Positions 22,801-34,800 of a stretch of DNA of 64,000 nucleotides are shown in pieces. The stretch lies in the NCBI GenBank assembly GCA_031841125.1, contig CM063109.1, forward strand, positions 10,144,321 through 10,208,320. Reading direction: 5' to 3'. Below the pieces are notes generated by a model. That model was not told the DNA's origin. It saw only the letters and a program-made list of their open reading frames with translations, and did not search any database. Source of the stretch: Acanthococcus lagerstroemiae (Eukaryota > Arthropoda > Insecta > Hemiptera > Eriococcidae). A program made the position numbers and the translations under genes. How positions within the stretch are numbered: the stretch's first letter is position 1; the number at the start of each line of letters is the position of its first letter.

Positions 22801-25800
22801 CGGGGGCCGAGTCACCACACGCCTTCCCGTGACGAAACATATCGAAATTTGCAAATTCAGATACCCTCGTTTTAGGTGATGCGAATACGAGCGATGGAAT
22901 TTCGCCCTAACCCTGTCTCCCAACCCAGTAGCATTTGCCTTGTGGAAGAAAACTCTGGTGAATTTTCGGCGATTACTCCATCTAAAACGAGTTAAAGGTG
23001 GAATTCGAACTCTACTCATGGTACGGCCTTGCACTCGAAAATGAAACGAAATATTAATGAATTACTTTTGAAAAGTTGACTAAGACTCAGAAACGCACGG
23101 TAAGCTTGGGGAACTGGTAAATTTTGGAAATTCAAAATGAAAAAAAAATAATAAAAAAATAAAAATGAAAAGAACACAAACAAATAAATAAATTCGATCA
23201 CTCTACTAACCGACTCCCTTTGCTCCGAATTAGCGATGCGTGACCCGCGAAAAAAATGAAGCTTAGCTGAAAATTGACATACCTGGTACTATAGCCGGGA
23301 AGAAACACTCGGAACTCGTCTCCTGATCACTAGTAACCTCGCGAAAAGACATACATAGACGGACTGCCCGGACTCCCGTGGGGCTAGGTGGTAGTCTGTG
23401 GTTAAACACCTACGCGTATGGTGATAGTAGGCTGAACGTTCGTTATTACGAGTTATTAGCCCCCTCAGTCGGCAATCTATTATCGGCAAATTTCCTACAG
23501 GTGAGATCCCTGGAAGAAGCTCGTTTTCTTCTCGGGCTCTTATTCCAAAATTTGGGCGGGACATCTGGCTTTCAGGAAATTTTGCTACAATTTGATAAGA
23601 AATAGTGATACATTCTTACGGGCGTTATCCGATAATCTCTGTTTTTCATCAGTAGTGTTTCAGTATTAGTGCATAGCGTGTGTGTATACTTATCACATCC
23701 TGGGCAATGGTCTAAGATTCCTTTGCAACTTTGTCGTAGACACAGACATGTCGCGGACAACTTTCCCCCGAACTGACAAGTGCCGATTCGATCAGGCAGT
23801 CGTCGACACTTGTGTAACTGTGTTGTGTCGTCAAAACAGCATCCGACGAAACACGTTGGCCTGAAGTCGCCGACTCGAATGTAAATCCATCATAATTCTC
23901 GTCACCTCGACTCTCTCAATCACACGTGAACGAAGTCTTACCATAAATGGAGATCAAAAATGCATTTGCCACAGTCGACCCGTTAGAATTGTCTGCGCAT
24001 TTAGTCTCCATAAAATTGGCCAATTTGGTAGCTATTTCCACGTCACCGGTTTTTCGTGCGAACTTTAATACACCTTTGAAGAGAATGAAGCCCGGGTAAT
24101 CCTTCAAATATTTATTCCACAGTTCGTTGGCTTTTTCGTCGTTCTTCCGGATCAGGTTCAGCATCCACAATACATTCGCTACAGTTACGTCCTTGTCTTT
24201 GTCGCACTTCTCCATGCATTTTTCTAAAAGTGCCTCGACTAAAGAACAGAAAAAAGAAAAAAAAAAGATTAATCGAATAAGGCGCGGTAAGTCAATTCGT
24301 TCAATATCTGAGTGCTATACGCGGCGGGAGTAGTTTTTGCTACTTACTTCGAGTAACATACTCTGGTTTTTCAAAACCAATTTCTAAAATAGTGCCTCGT
24401 GGAAACGCAGTTAAATATGATTTAAGCTCTTCGTCAGTCTGCGCTTTACTCAGCCCATGTTCTAAATTCGTCAGTAATTCGTCAACCCGATTCGAAGACA
24501 GATACGCTCCTGCCCACAGATTGTCGAATGACAATCTCGCCCTCAACTCCTACGAACAGTTTACGACAGGTAGATTAGTGTCTCACCGCTAAACATTTTT
24601 GTCCATACACAATAGACTTTATACGGCGCAAGTAAAACTTGAAATTAATGGACCAGATTCGTCTGTAAGTGCTTTTATTGGCTAGAACGTTTTCAGGCGT
24701 TACCGCATCATCAGCGATCCAATTTCTAAAGCTCAGAAATCACTGTTTTGCACTGTCATACTTGATAAAGTACCAGCAGGACCGGCAACATCTGTATAGT
24801 GTTGCTACATGGCAACATCGGAAAAATTATTGGTACCATTGGAGGTATGCACAAAGAGAAGCTTTAGCTTTCACCTTGCAAAAGTGAAATGCAAGCTGTA
24901 GAGTGTATGTATAAAGAAGTGAAGAGGAAGCTTGTGCCCAGGAATGAGAGTGTTTGCTTCGGGAAAAAAGGCTTCCCTTCAAGTGGTATGCATAAAGAGC
25001 AACGTTAACTTCAAAAGTGAAGCTTTCGCTCGCGAAAAAATAATAATAATAATGTATATTTTAATTCCCTTCACCACAGCCGGTTGGCCAATTATGGTAA
25101 AGGGAATTAATATTACAAAACAAATGACTGGATGACAAAGGAAAAAAAAACAAAAAAAAAAAACAAAACAGAAAACAGGGCTGGCAAACGAAATCTAGTC
25201 CCGAGTAGACTTCTTTTCGAAAAACACGGACAATTATCATTCATTTTCGAGAAGATTCCTTTGATTTCCGAGGAATTTTATCGAAAACATTAAGGAAAAA
25301 TTTCCGATGATTTCAAGGGAATTTTGTTGAAAAATTTAAGGAAAATCTCCAACGATACCAAAGGATTTTATGGGAAATCATCGAGAAATATCTCTGATGG
25401 ATTTTGAAGTATTTCTTCAGAAGAAAGGTTCGATGATTTCCAGAGATTTTCATCAGAAATGTTTGGGATAAATTACCGATAATTTCCGAAGAATTTCATC
25501 AGAAATGTTCAGGGAAAACCTCCGATTATTTCCAAGGAATTTTATCAGAAATCTTTGAGAACAATCTCTGATAATTTCCGGAGAATTTACAATGTTTTCC
25601 AAAGAATTTCTTCAAGAATCTTCCAATAATATTTACAGAATTTTGTCAAAAATTTTCCGATAATTTTTTACAGAATACTATCAAAAATATTATGGAAAAA
25701 TCCGACGGTTTTTGAAGAATTTTGTCGGAAATCATCAGGAAATATCCCTGATGATTTTAAACGAATTTCATCGGAAATTTTTGGAAAAAAGTTCAGAAAA

Positions 25801-28800
25801 TTTTCGAAGAAGCCCATCGAAAATCATCTTTAGAAAGAATTTCCAATGTTTTCCAAAAAAAAAATTTGAAATCAAAATTCTTTAAGAAAATTTTCCAATA
25901 ATTTTTGAACGGGTTGCATTCGGAGAGAAAATTCTGTAGTTTTTGGAGAATTTCATCGAATATTTTCAGGAAAAATTTCCGATGATTTCCAAAGAATAAT
26001 TCCTTTGGAAAAATCAAGAAGATTTTCCGACAATTTTTAAGCAATTTTATCGTTAATTCTTAGAACAAAATTCCGGTAATTAACGAAGAATCTCATCGGA
26101 AGTCTTTAGAAAAAATTGTCAATGTTTTCCAAAAAAATTCATCAAAATTAATCGAGTAAATTTTCTGATAATTTTTGAAGAATTTTATAGTAAATATTCG
26201 GGGGAGAAACTTCGGTGGTTTTTCGAGAATTTTATCAAAAATCTTCAGAAAAAATGATCGATGATCTTCGAAGAATTTCATCGAAAATCTTCGAGATGAA
26301 TCTCTGATGAGTTTTAAGGAACTTTATCAGGAATCTTTGGGAAAACTTCCGATTCCCGAAGGACTGAGACTATTGCTCACTCATGCGATGGGATCAGAGA
26401 TCTTCCCCGAAGATTATTCATAAAATTTTTCGGAAACCGTTGGAAATTTTTTCGAAATTATCAGAGATGTTTCTCAAATTATTTTCGATAAAATTGTTTG
26501 GAAATTGTGGGCTGATTTCCATAAAATTTCATCAAAAATCTTCAGGAAAAATCTCTGATTTCATCACATCAATGGAAAATAGTTTCAATTCTTCGGAAAT
26601 TATCAAAATCCCCCCCCCCAAAAGTTTTCGATGAAATTCCTTAAAACTCATCGGAGATTCTTCATGAAGATTTTCGATAAAATTCTTCCAAAAACCATCG
26701 GAGTTTTCCCCCAAATATTTCCGATGAAATTCTTCATAAATTATCGGAAAATTTTCCTAAAAAATTTCGAAGAAATTCTTTCGAAAACATTGGAAATTTT
26801 TTCTGAACATTTCCGAAAAAATTCTCCTTAAATCATCGGAGGTTTTCCTCAATAATGTCCGATGGAATTCTTCGAAAATGATCGGAAATTTTCCCCCAAT
26901 ATTTTCGATAAAATTCTTCGGAAATCAAAGGAATCTTCTCGAAGATTTCTGATGAAATTTCTTGGAAAGCATCGAAGATTTTCCCCGCAATATATTTCAT
27001 CGATGTACGTTTGGTGCGTTTTCTACCTGTACACCACCACCATCTTTGTCTTTACTTCATTGAATGATTTTCGATTTAGAAAAAGTTCCTTGGACATATA
27101 CTACGTCCGCTAGTAACAACTTGAACAAACGTTGTTATTCTTGAAGCAAAGGTTCCCGAACTTTTGAATTTCAATGACCGGGAGTACAGCAACCTCACTC
27201 AGTGAAAACCTTTTCAACTATTATTTTATTATTATTACTATTATTATTATTATTATTACGGCCGTTTTAAAATCAAAATTCAGAACCCTGAATGCTAGGA
27301 TTTTGGATTATACTGTCACGAAAATAGGTCCAAACAGGTCAATCTTCCAATGATTATCTTCCCTCTGTATTCTGACGTAGGCCCATTCGGGGCGTTTCCG
27401 GGATAGGGGGTGCGGTGTCCCGGGGCCAATTTGGCATGCGTGCATCGCCATACGCCCCTCTATCATAGAATCCTTGATTGTCTGCTGAACATTCTGGAAT
27501 CTTTACCAACCTACCCAATTCTTGTTCCTTCCACTCTTCCTTCTAGCAGTAGTGATACTATTCCTAGGTGCTTCAGATTATGCCCTACTAGTTTATTTGT
27601 CCTTCTCTTCAAGCAATTCCAAATATCCATTCTACCTCCAACTCTGTTAGTACTGCCTCATTTCTTACCTTATCCGTCCATTTGATGCTAAGTATCCGCC
27701 CCAAGTTTCACATCTATAGAAGGCTACACTCCAAACGTAAGTTTTCAAAAATAACTTTTTGATTTCCAGATTTATTTTTGACTTGAAAAGATTACCTTTT
27801 AGATAAAATGCTAATTCGGCTTGTGCTATTCTACTATTAATATCACTCTTACTTCTTCCATCTTTTGTTATTCTACTTCTTAAATAGCAAAATTCGCTTA
27901 CTTCTTCAATCTTTTCCTGTCCAATGTATTTATATTTAAGTTATTATGTTCACATCGATTACATACCATTACTTTAGTTTTATTTTTATTTATTCTCATA
28001 CGATATTCTATACTCGAAATCTCCTCAATTCCATTTAAAATGTTTCCCAAATCAATCCTCATTTCAGCTAGTACGACAACATCATCTGCAAACCTAAGCT
28101 CTCCATGTATGTATAGTGACACCTGCTTCAAAATTTTCTTCAATTTTTTTTATGGCTCCCTCTATGTACAGATTAAATAATACTGGAGATAAGGAGCACC
28201 CCTGCCTCACATCTTTTTCTATATTAGATTCCGCTTTCTCTTCTTCTATTCTTAATGTGGCTTGAACTGTTGTTCAATTACAGAAATGTTGTTACATTCT
28301 TACATTTACATTTTATGTTAATTTAACTTCTCATCTTACACAAAACAAAGAAAAAAACACACAAAAAAACAGATGAACCAACAAAAAAAGGTTATATTTT
28401 ACTTGCAGTACTGCCGAGGCCACTTTCACCCACACCATCCAACCCTCCCCCTTCCTCGAATAGCGAATCAGACTAATTGTCAGGGGAGTGAGTTGAATCT
28501 TCCTCCTCCAGCCAATTCTTGTCTCTACATTCATATCCCAAACTGTCTCCTTAGCCAGGACTTCACTGCAGATTTCTATCATCCTATTTATGGGTGAAAA
28601 TGTATAAGAAAGTGTTATAGTGTTTTTGGGCGAGAAAAATTTACTTCGCCTGCCTGTACGTATAAGGACAAAAAACTGTATTTTTTCCAACAGTGCCGCA
28701 CAATCTACCCCCCTCCTCATTCAACATACCATGCAGCAAAAACAGACCTCTAACTTCATGTTTTGATTGAAGCCTTTGTCATATTATACCTATTCTTTTA

Positions 28801-31800
28801 CTAAATCTTCATATGATATGTCATCGGGAAAATAGTAAATGTGTCCTCATAATAGAGATATTTCAAAAAAATGTTTGTATTCGTTCAATGTGGCTGTTCA
28901 TTATTTCAGTAAATATAAAGGACAGAAAGCCGCATTAAGAACCGAAGGAGCGAAAGGGAAGGCTAATATAGAAAAAGTGTAAGACAGGGGTGCTCCTTAT
29001 CTCCAATATTATTGAATTTTTGTACATAGAGTGGGCCATAAAAGAAGTAAAATAAAAATTTGAAGCAGGTGCATTATACATGGAAAGCGAGTCAAGATGC
29101 TTAGATTTGTAGATTATATTGTCTTATAAGCTGAAAGGAGTATTGATTTGGAGGAAGAATGAGGTAAAATAAAGGAGAAAATCTAGGTAAAACTAAGAGA
29201 GAAGGAAGAAATCCTCAGAAAGATGGATGAACGAAGAAAATATAAGAATGCAAACAACAGGGAAGGTACATGTGAGGGCGCATACGAAAAGGGGCCAGTA
29301 GACCAATATCTCGATCTTCACTTTTCTGGCTAAATGTATGTAAAAACCCCATAGAAATCGAATAAAACCCAAGATCTCTATCCTGAAAATTCAGCGAGAT
29401 ATTGCAGTTTCAAGTGAGGCAAGTCAAAATTTATTATTTCGAAAATTTCAAAAAAAGTACAAAAAGAAAATAGCATGTTCTTATGTAAAATTAAATTCTT
29501 CGTAAACAATTTTCCGTGAATACTGTACATATTCTCTTCTTGCCCTTTTAAATGCGAGAGCAGGCAAATACGTTTACCAGTTGTCAGGATGAGTTGCCTT
29601 CGTACTTGCTGAAGGGGAAGTCTTGAATTTTTCGCTGGGAACCTCCAATCTTATAATGCAGGCAACTTATCCTGCTGCACGAATGCCTGTCTACTCTTAC
29701 CGTTTAAGGGACTCGATCCGATGATTTTCGATGAATTTCTTCGGAAATCATCGAACACTTTTTGTGACGATTTTTCATAAAATTCTTCAAAACCGTCGAA
29801 ATTTTCCCCCGAATATTTCCTATGAAATTCTTCAAAATTTATCAGATAATCTTCTCAAAGTAATTTGTTGAGATCCTTTGGAAAACATTGGTAATTTTTT
29901 TCGGGAAGTATTAAATAGCACGAAATAAAAAGTGTGATTGAACGAAATGTGAAGCCACGAATAAAAAAGTTTAAATTACGAGTTTTAAAATCGATATCAC
30001 GAAATGACTGGCATACGGTATATTATGTTGTTTAAACACAAAAATTATACGTCATCGCGGATAACGTACATACTCGTGGAGATAGGAGATCCATGAGTTT
30101 AAGAGGGATCCAATTTTCTATAAAAACGGTCATTAAGAATTTTTTCTTAAGTACTCTAGAAACGCCATAGATGGGAGCTCTGAGGTAATGCTCGAAAGGG
30201 CGTTTTTCAGGGCTCGGGTTGAGAGAACAAAAAAGGAGTGGGTGTGTAAAAATTACCCTTTATTGCAGTACATTAGGAATTTTTAGACCTATTATTCATG
30301 CGAATGGCCCCATCAAGATCATCGAGGGGTTTCGAACTCAACGAATTCGTTTTTGATATCGGTTTGGCTCTTAATCTAAATTTGTGGCTTCTGAGGAGGT
30401 GGAGAATCGATTCATAGATTTTTATTGCTCCCAAATTTGATTTTGACATTAATTTGTGCGCAATTGTAAATTTGTGGCAAGTGTGATGGAGGCCGAGAAT
30501 TTAAACTTTTTATTTCGGGCGCAGTAATATCGTGTCTCTTTTTTTCATTGTGTGTAGAAGGTATTAAAATTCCGATGAAATTCCTTGAAAATAATAGGAA
30601 AATTTTCTCAAAGTTATTCGATGAAATTCTTCGGAAATCATCAACCAGTTAAATTGTTTGGAAAACATTGGAAATTTTTACCGAAAAGAACGAACAAGAG
30701 ATTAGGTGAGTGTGTGGTAGTGTGTAGTATGTACCTTCGGGGTAGGAATGTTGATATGTACTTGAAATGTCGGTAAGTAACAGAAAGGTAATTAGTTAAT
30801 TACAAAAATAAAATACTCTCAATCTTAAACGGTTCTCCTGTAACATTTTACTTTCGTTCAACTGATCCCTTTTCGTATGCGCCCTCACACATTAGTTTAG
30901 CAAAGGTTAAGAAATGAAGTATGAGTGACTGAGTGTGAGTGTGTGGGTGGAAGGAGGGGGGGAGAGAGAAGGTAAAGGAGGAACGGATGAAAGAAAAAAG
31001 TGATAAGATAGAAGAGTTTGTGAATAAAGGACAAATAGACTTGGCCTGTAGAACAGTAAAAACAAAATTTGAAGAAAGCAAGTAATACAACAAATAAGAA
31101 GGAAGATCCTATTTATACAGCCGAAGGAAAACTGAAAAGGTGGGTAGAGTATGTAGAAGGACTATATAGTAATAATGGGGAGGGAGGAAGATGTGGAATA
31201 AGATGAGAGGGGAGACTCAATTTTAAGAGATGAATTTGACAAAGCACTGAAAGATTTAAAGAAAGGGAAAGCTCCAGAAGTGGATGAGATACCAGCTGAA
31301 TTATTACAGAACTTAGGAGAATATGTACTTCATACCAAAAAAAGTAGGAGCAGATAAGTGTGAAAATTATCGAACAATTAGTCTTCTTTTGCATGCGTCA
31401 AAAATATTAATTAGGATAATTCATAGGAAAATTGAGAATACAATAGATGTAAAACTAGGAAATGATCAGTTTGGAGAAAAAGTAGAGGTACTAGGGAAGC
31501 AGCGTTAGCTTCAAGATTAATTTTAGATGGGAGTCTCAAAAAGGAGCAGGATACATATATGGTATTCGTTGATATTGACAAAGCTTGTGACAATATTAAA
31601 TGGGATAAAATGTCTGATATTCTGAAAAAGATCGGAATAAAGTTTAAAGGAAGACAAGTTATACCTTCATTTATAATGATTTTTAAATTGAGTATTTCCT
31701 ATAACTAAGTTATACTTCGCACAAAACTATATCAGACGCTCTCCTTTTTCATTTCTCACTCCTAATTCGAAATCTCCAACTATATTATTTTCTTCTCCTT

Positions 31801-34800
31801 CACCAATTCTGGCATTCCAATCACTCATAATAATCATAATGATGAGATTCTCTTCGTCTCTAACATGCTCCAAAAGTTCTTCTAACCGAGATCAAAAATC
31901 CAGATTTTCAGATTTTGTATGTAAATCTGATCTTTTCCTGGTACTATATATAGTATAATACAGCTGAACCTCGGTAACCGTGATCCCAATGAACAAAGTT
32001 TTTGTTACATGCTAGTTCGAGAGGTTTCCACTTGACAAGGTAGCTCTCATCGAGGTTGAAGGTGAAGGGAATAATGAACGTCTTTCACTTCGAGATTTCT
32101 CATGAAATGAGGTTGCACTTATGGGTAGTTCATTGTAGTAACACTATTCTTTCACTTTAGTAATCAGCGGTGGCAGCCTAGATTTTTTTGAGGTGTAGCA
32201 AAACCCCATTTTGACGAGAGTAAAAAACTGATAATTGTTCGGGGTGTAGCATAAATTTCAAGGTAATTTTAGGGGCTCCTAACACCAAAATCACCCCTCC
32301 CCCTCCCAAAAAAAATAGTTGTTTTTATTTTATTTTAACAGCAAACGAACAAACGAGCGAAAATAAATGTTACAAAACGGACAAAATTGGCGAATATTTA
32401 ACCTTAAACTAAGTACAATAAGTACAACTACTGTAAAGCAAATGTTGCTAATCGATATTTCTTTCGAGAAATTCACTCATCCATTAAATTTTTTATCTCA
32501 CACAATAATTTTTCAGCATACGTTCCACCACATCATTCGTTTTTATAAGAATAGATGATAACAATATTGTTCAATCTTTTTGCGATACGTACCGCTCTCA
32601 GGTACGATTTCAGCAATTTCAGCGTGGAAAACGACCTCTTACATGTGACAGAAGATGCTGGAATTGTCTAGACTAGAGCACACAACTTTTTCATTTCGGA
32701 AGCCACTCGCCATAGACTTTTTTCAGAGATAAAAAAATTTAGAGCTTCTTGTAGAGAAGTAGGAAATCGGCCTTTTTCTTGTTTGAAATAATTCAAAAAA
32801 ATACCTCGATGTATTCGTAATTTCAGTCTTTGTCCATTCAAGTCTGATTTGTAAAAATTTGTAATACCTTCCATATCATCTGATTTCAAAGTAACCAAAA
32901 TCTTCAATGCATCTCAAAATTTCAACTTCTTCAGTATCATTCTAAATGGTCCTAGTTAACTGACACATGCACTTGTGACCACCTTACTACGATTGAAAAA
33001 TCTGTCTGTACTCTGTACTTCTAGATGAAGATGATTTTGGATTAAAATGTTGTAAGGAAAGAGAGATTTTTCGAGGTGTAGCAAACGCTTTTCCCAGGTG
33101 TAGCAAACTGTTTTGGGGTGTAGCAACTTGCTACACACGCTATACAAAGGCTGCCACCGCTGTTAGTAATGTTAAATCGCTGAAACGGTGTCAACATCTG
33201 AAAACGTTTTGACCAATAAAATCGAGTTCATGTAAAACTGGAACATTTCTTCCCCAGGTTGTAACACGTTTTCACGTACAACTCAAGACAAATGCGGACT
33301 TAATACGGTAAAATTTCATACCTGTGCAATCTTCTTCGAGAAATTTTCGAATAAGCCGACATCGCCGGCTTTCCTTGCCGCTATTAAAAAACGACGCGAG
33401 ATATCCAGACGGGGCAGCATCTTAGAAGACGCGAAGTAATTTTTTTCAAATACTTTCTTTGCGTCCGAATATCTGTCATTTTTCACGCAGGCGTCGACTA
33501 CCAAGGACCATTCGAGTTTACTCACGTTCGTTGACAACCTGTTCCGAATGAAATAAGATAATCAGAATCTAACTAATCTGGATAATAGGCGAATGCGGTG
33601 TTACAGGATATCCATTTTTTAAAAATACAAGCTGTGAGACTCCGACGCTTTGTGGCCTAACTCCGTTACCGACACTCGCTTCACTCTAGCCGTAAAATCG
33701 TGGAAACAAATAGGAGCATTTTCCCTTCCTAGTTTTACGGTGTGCCCTACAGCAGACATAATTTTCTAAATTTAAGAAAAAATATCCAAGCTTGTTTTGT
33801 GCTTATTTGCTGAAATTTCAAGGCTGAGATTGTCATCTTGCTTGAAGTTGCCCTCCTCCCATGGGCCTTACGTGGTCACGCTATGACATCGGTCTTACTA
33901 CCAGTCGGCTTCACTCTGTATGCAGTGTTCCTGGATTTAGATGAAAGCTTAGTAAATACTGTTGATCCTTCACCGGAACTGGTAGTTTGTCCCCTAACGA
34001 ATGTTATTTTCGAAGTTCAAGAGCAAGAACATCGAGATAAGGAGGACGTTATTGCTCATTTACAGGGACGTACCGAAAAGTTTTTCCTGGGTAGGAGGAG
34101 GAGGAGGGGGGATGAAAGTCTTAACTGATTCAACTCAAAATTCCCAAGTATCCAAGCAAAAAAAAAAACAAAAACATTTTGACTGGATTTTCCCAACTCT
34201 ACCGAAATTTTCCAACTTCGCCTGACACTGAAATGGTAAATTTTCCCAACTGCTGAGTAAAAAATTTCCTACAGGGGGGATCTACCCCCCCCCTATCGGT
34301 ACGTCCCTGTATTATCGAAATTTGTTGGAAACACCAAATTTCCAAGAAGAACTTGAATTTTCTCCTGTACAATTATTCAACATTTTTCCAAACTTTTTCA
34401 AGATTTGTTGAGGTTTTACGAGACGCGCCCAAGATGAATTTTCTCCTGTACAATTATTCAACATTTTTCCAAACTTTTTCAAGATTTGTTGAGGTTTTAC
34501 GAGACGCGCCCAAGATTAGACGGCTGTAGAATTTGTTTAAGATGCTTCAAAACTTTCAGACCTGCTTAAGGGCTGACTTTTCAGGACGTCCTCAGATAGG
34601 TTTAGCGGTTTAGGATTATTCAGGATCCTTACGCCAATATATGATTCTTCGAGATTCCTCATGGTTATTATACATGTTCGAAGATTACTATTGTCCACGA
34701 CAATATTTCAATCTCATAACCACTACCCACACACTTCTCAATCCTTTCAACAGAACTCTATGCCATTAAACTAGCCATCCAATATTGTCCCTACACCTAC

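Larger units (their letters stand above)
17050..23941. other. LRPPRC intron 19 (6.9 kb)
   Basis: The intron holds, from low to high coordinate, an AAT microsatellite, a LINE fragment split by a MULE-derived element, the 46-bp array split by a LINE 3' end, and a foldback element. No other gene is supported. Confidence 0.7.
24550..33321. other. LRPPRC intron 17 (8.8 kb)
   Basis: The largest intron. It holds the hAT element, three fragments of one LINE family, two stretches of the 46-bp repeat, a hairpin repeat at 25060 and an ATT microsatellite at about 27221-27260. The minus frame at 28331-28720 is open but has no known domain and no splice context, so no second gene is called. Confidence 0.6.

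Noticed and set aside
22747..23034. 95-aa frame starting SRVRIPP
   Set aside because: This phrase commonly arises from tRNA-like or repeat DNA; it sits in the centre of a foldback element.
25178..25200. Third copy of the CAGGGATGGCAAAC MITE
   Set aside because: Only one end-like sequence (CAGGGCTGGCAAACGAAA) is present, with no partner end or duplication.
28331..28720. 129-aa minus-strand open frame
   Set aside because: No domain, no splice partner and no promoter context; it lies among LINE debris inside an LRPPRC intron.
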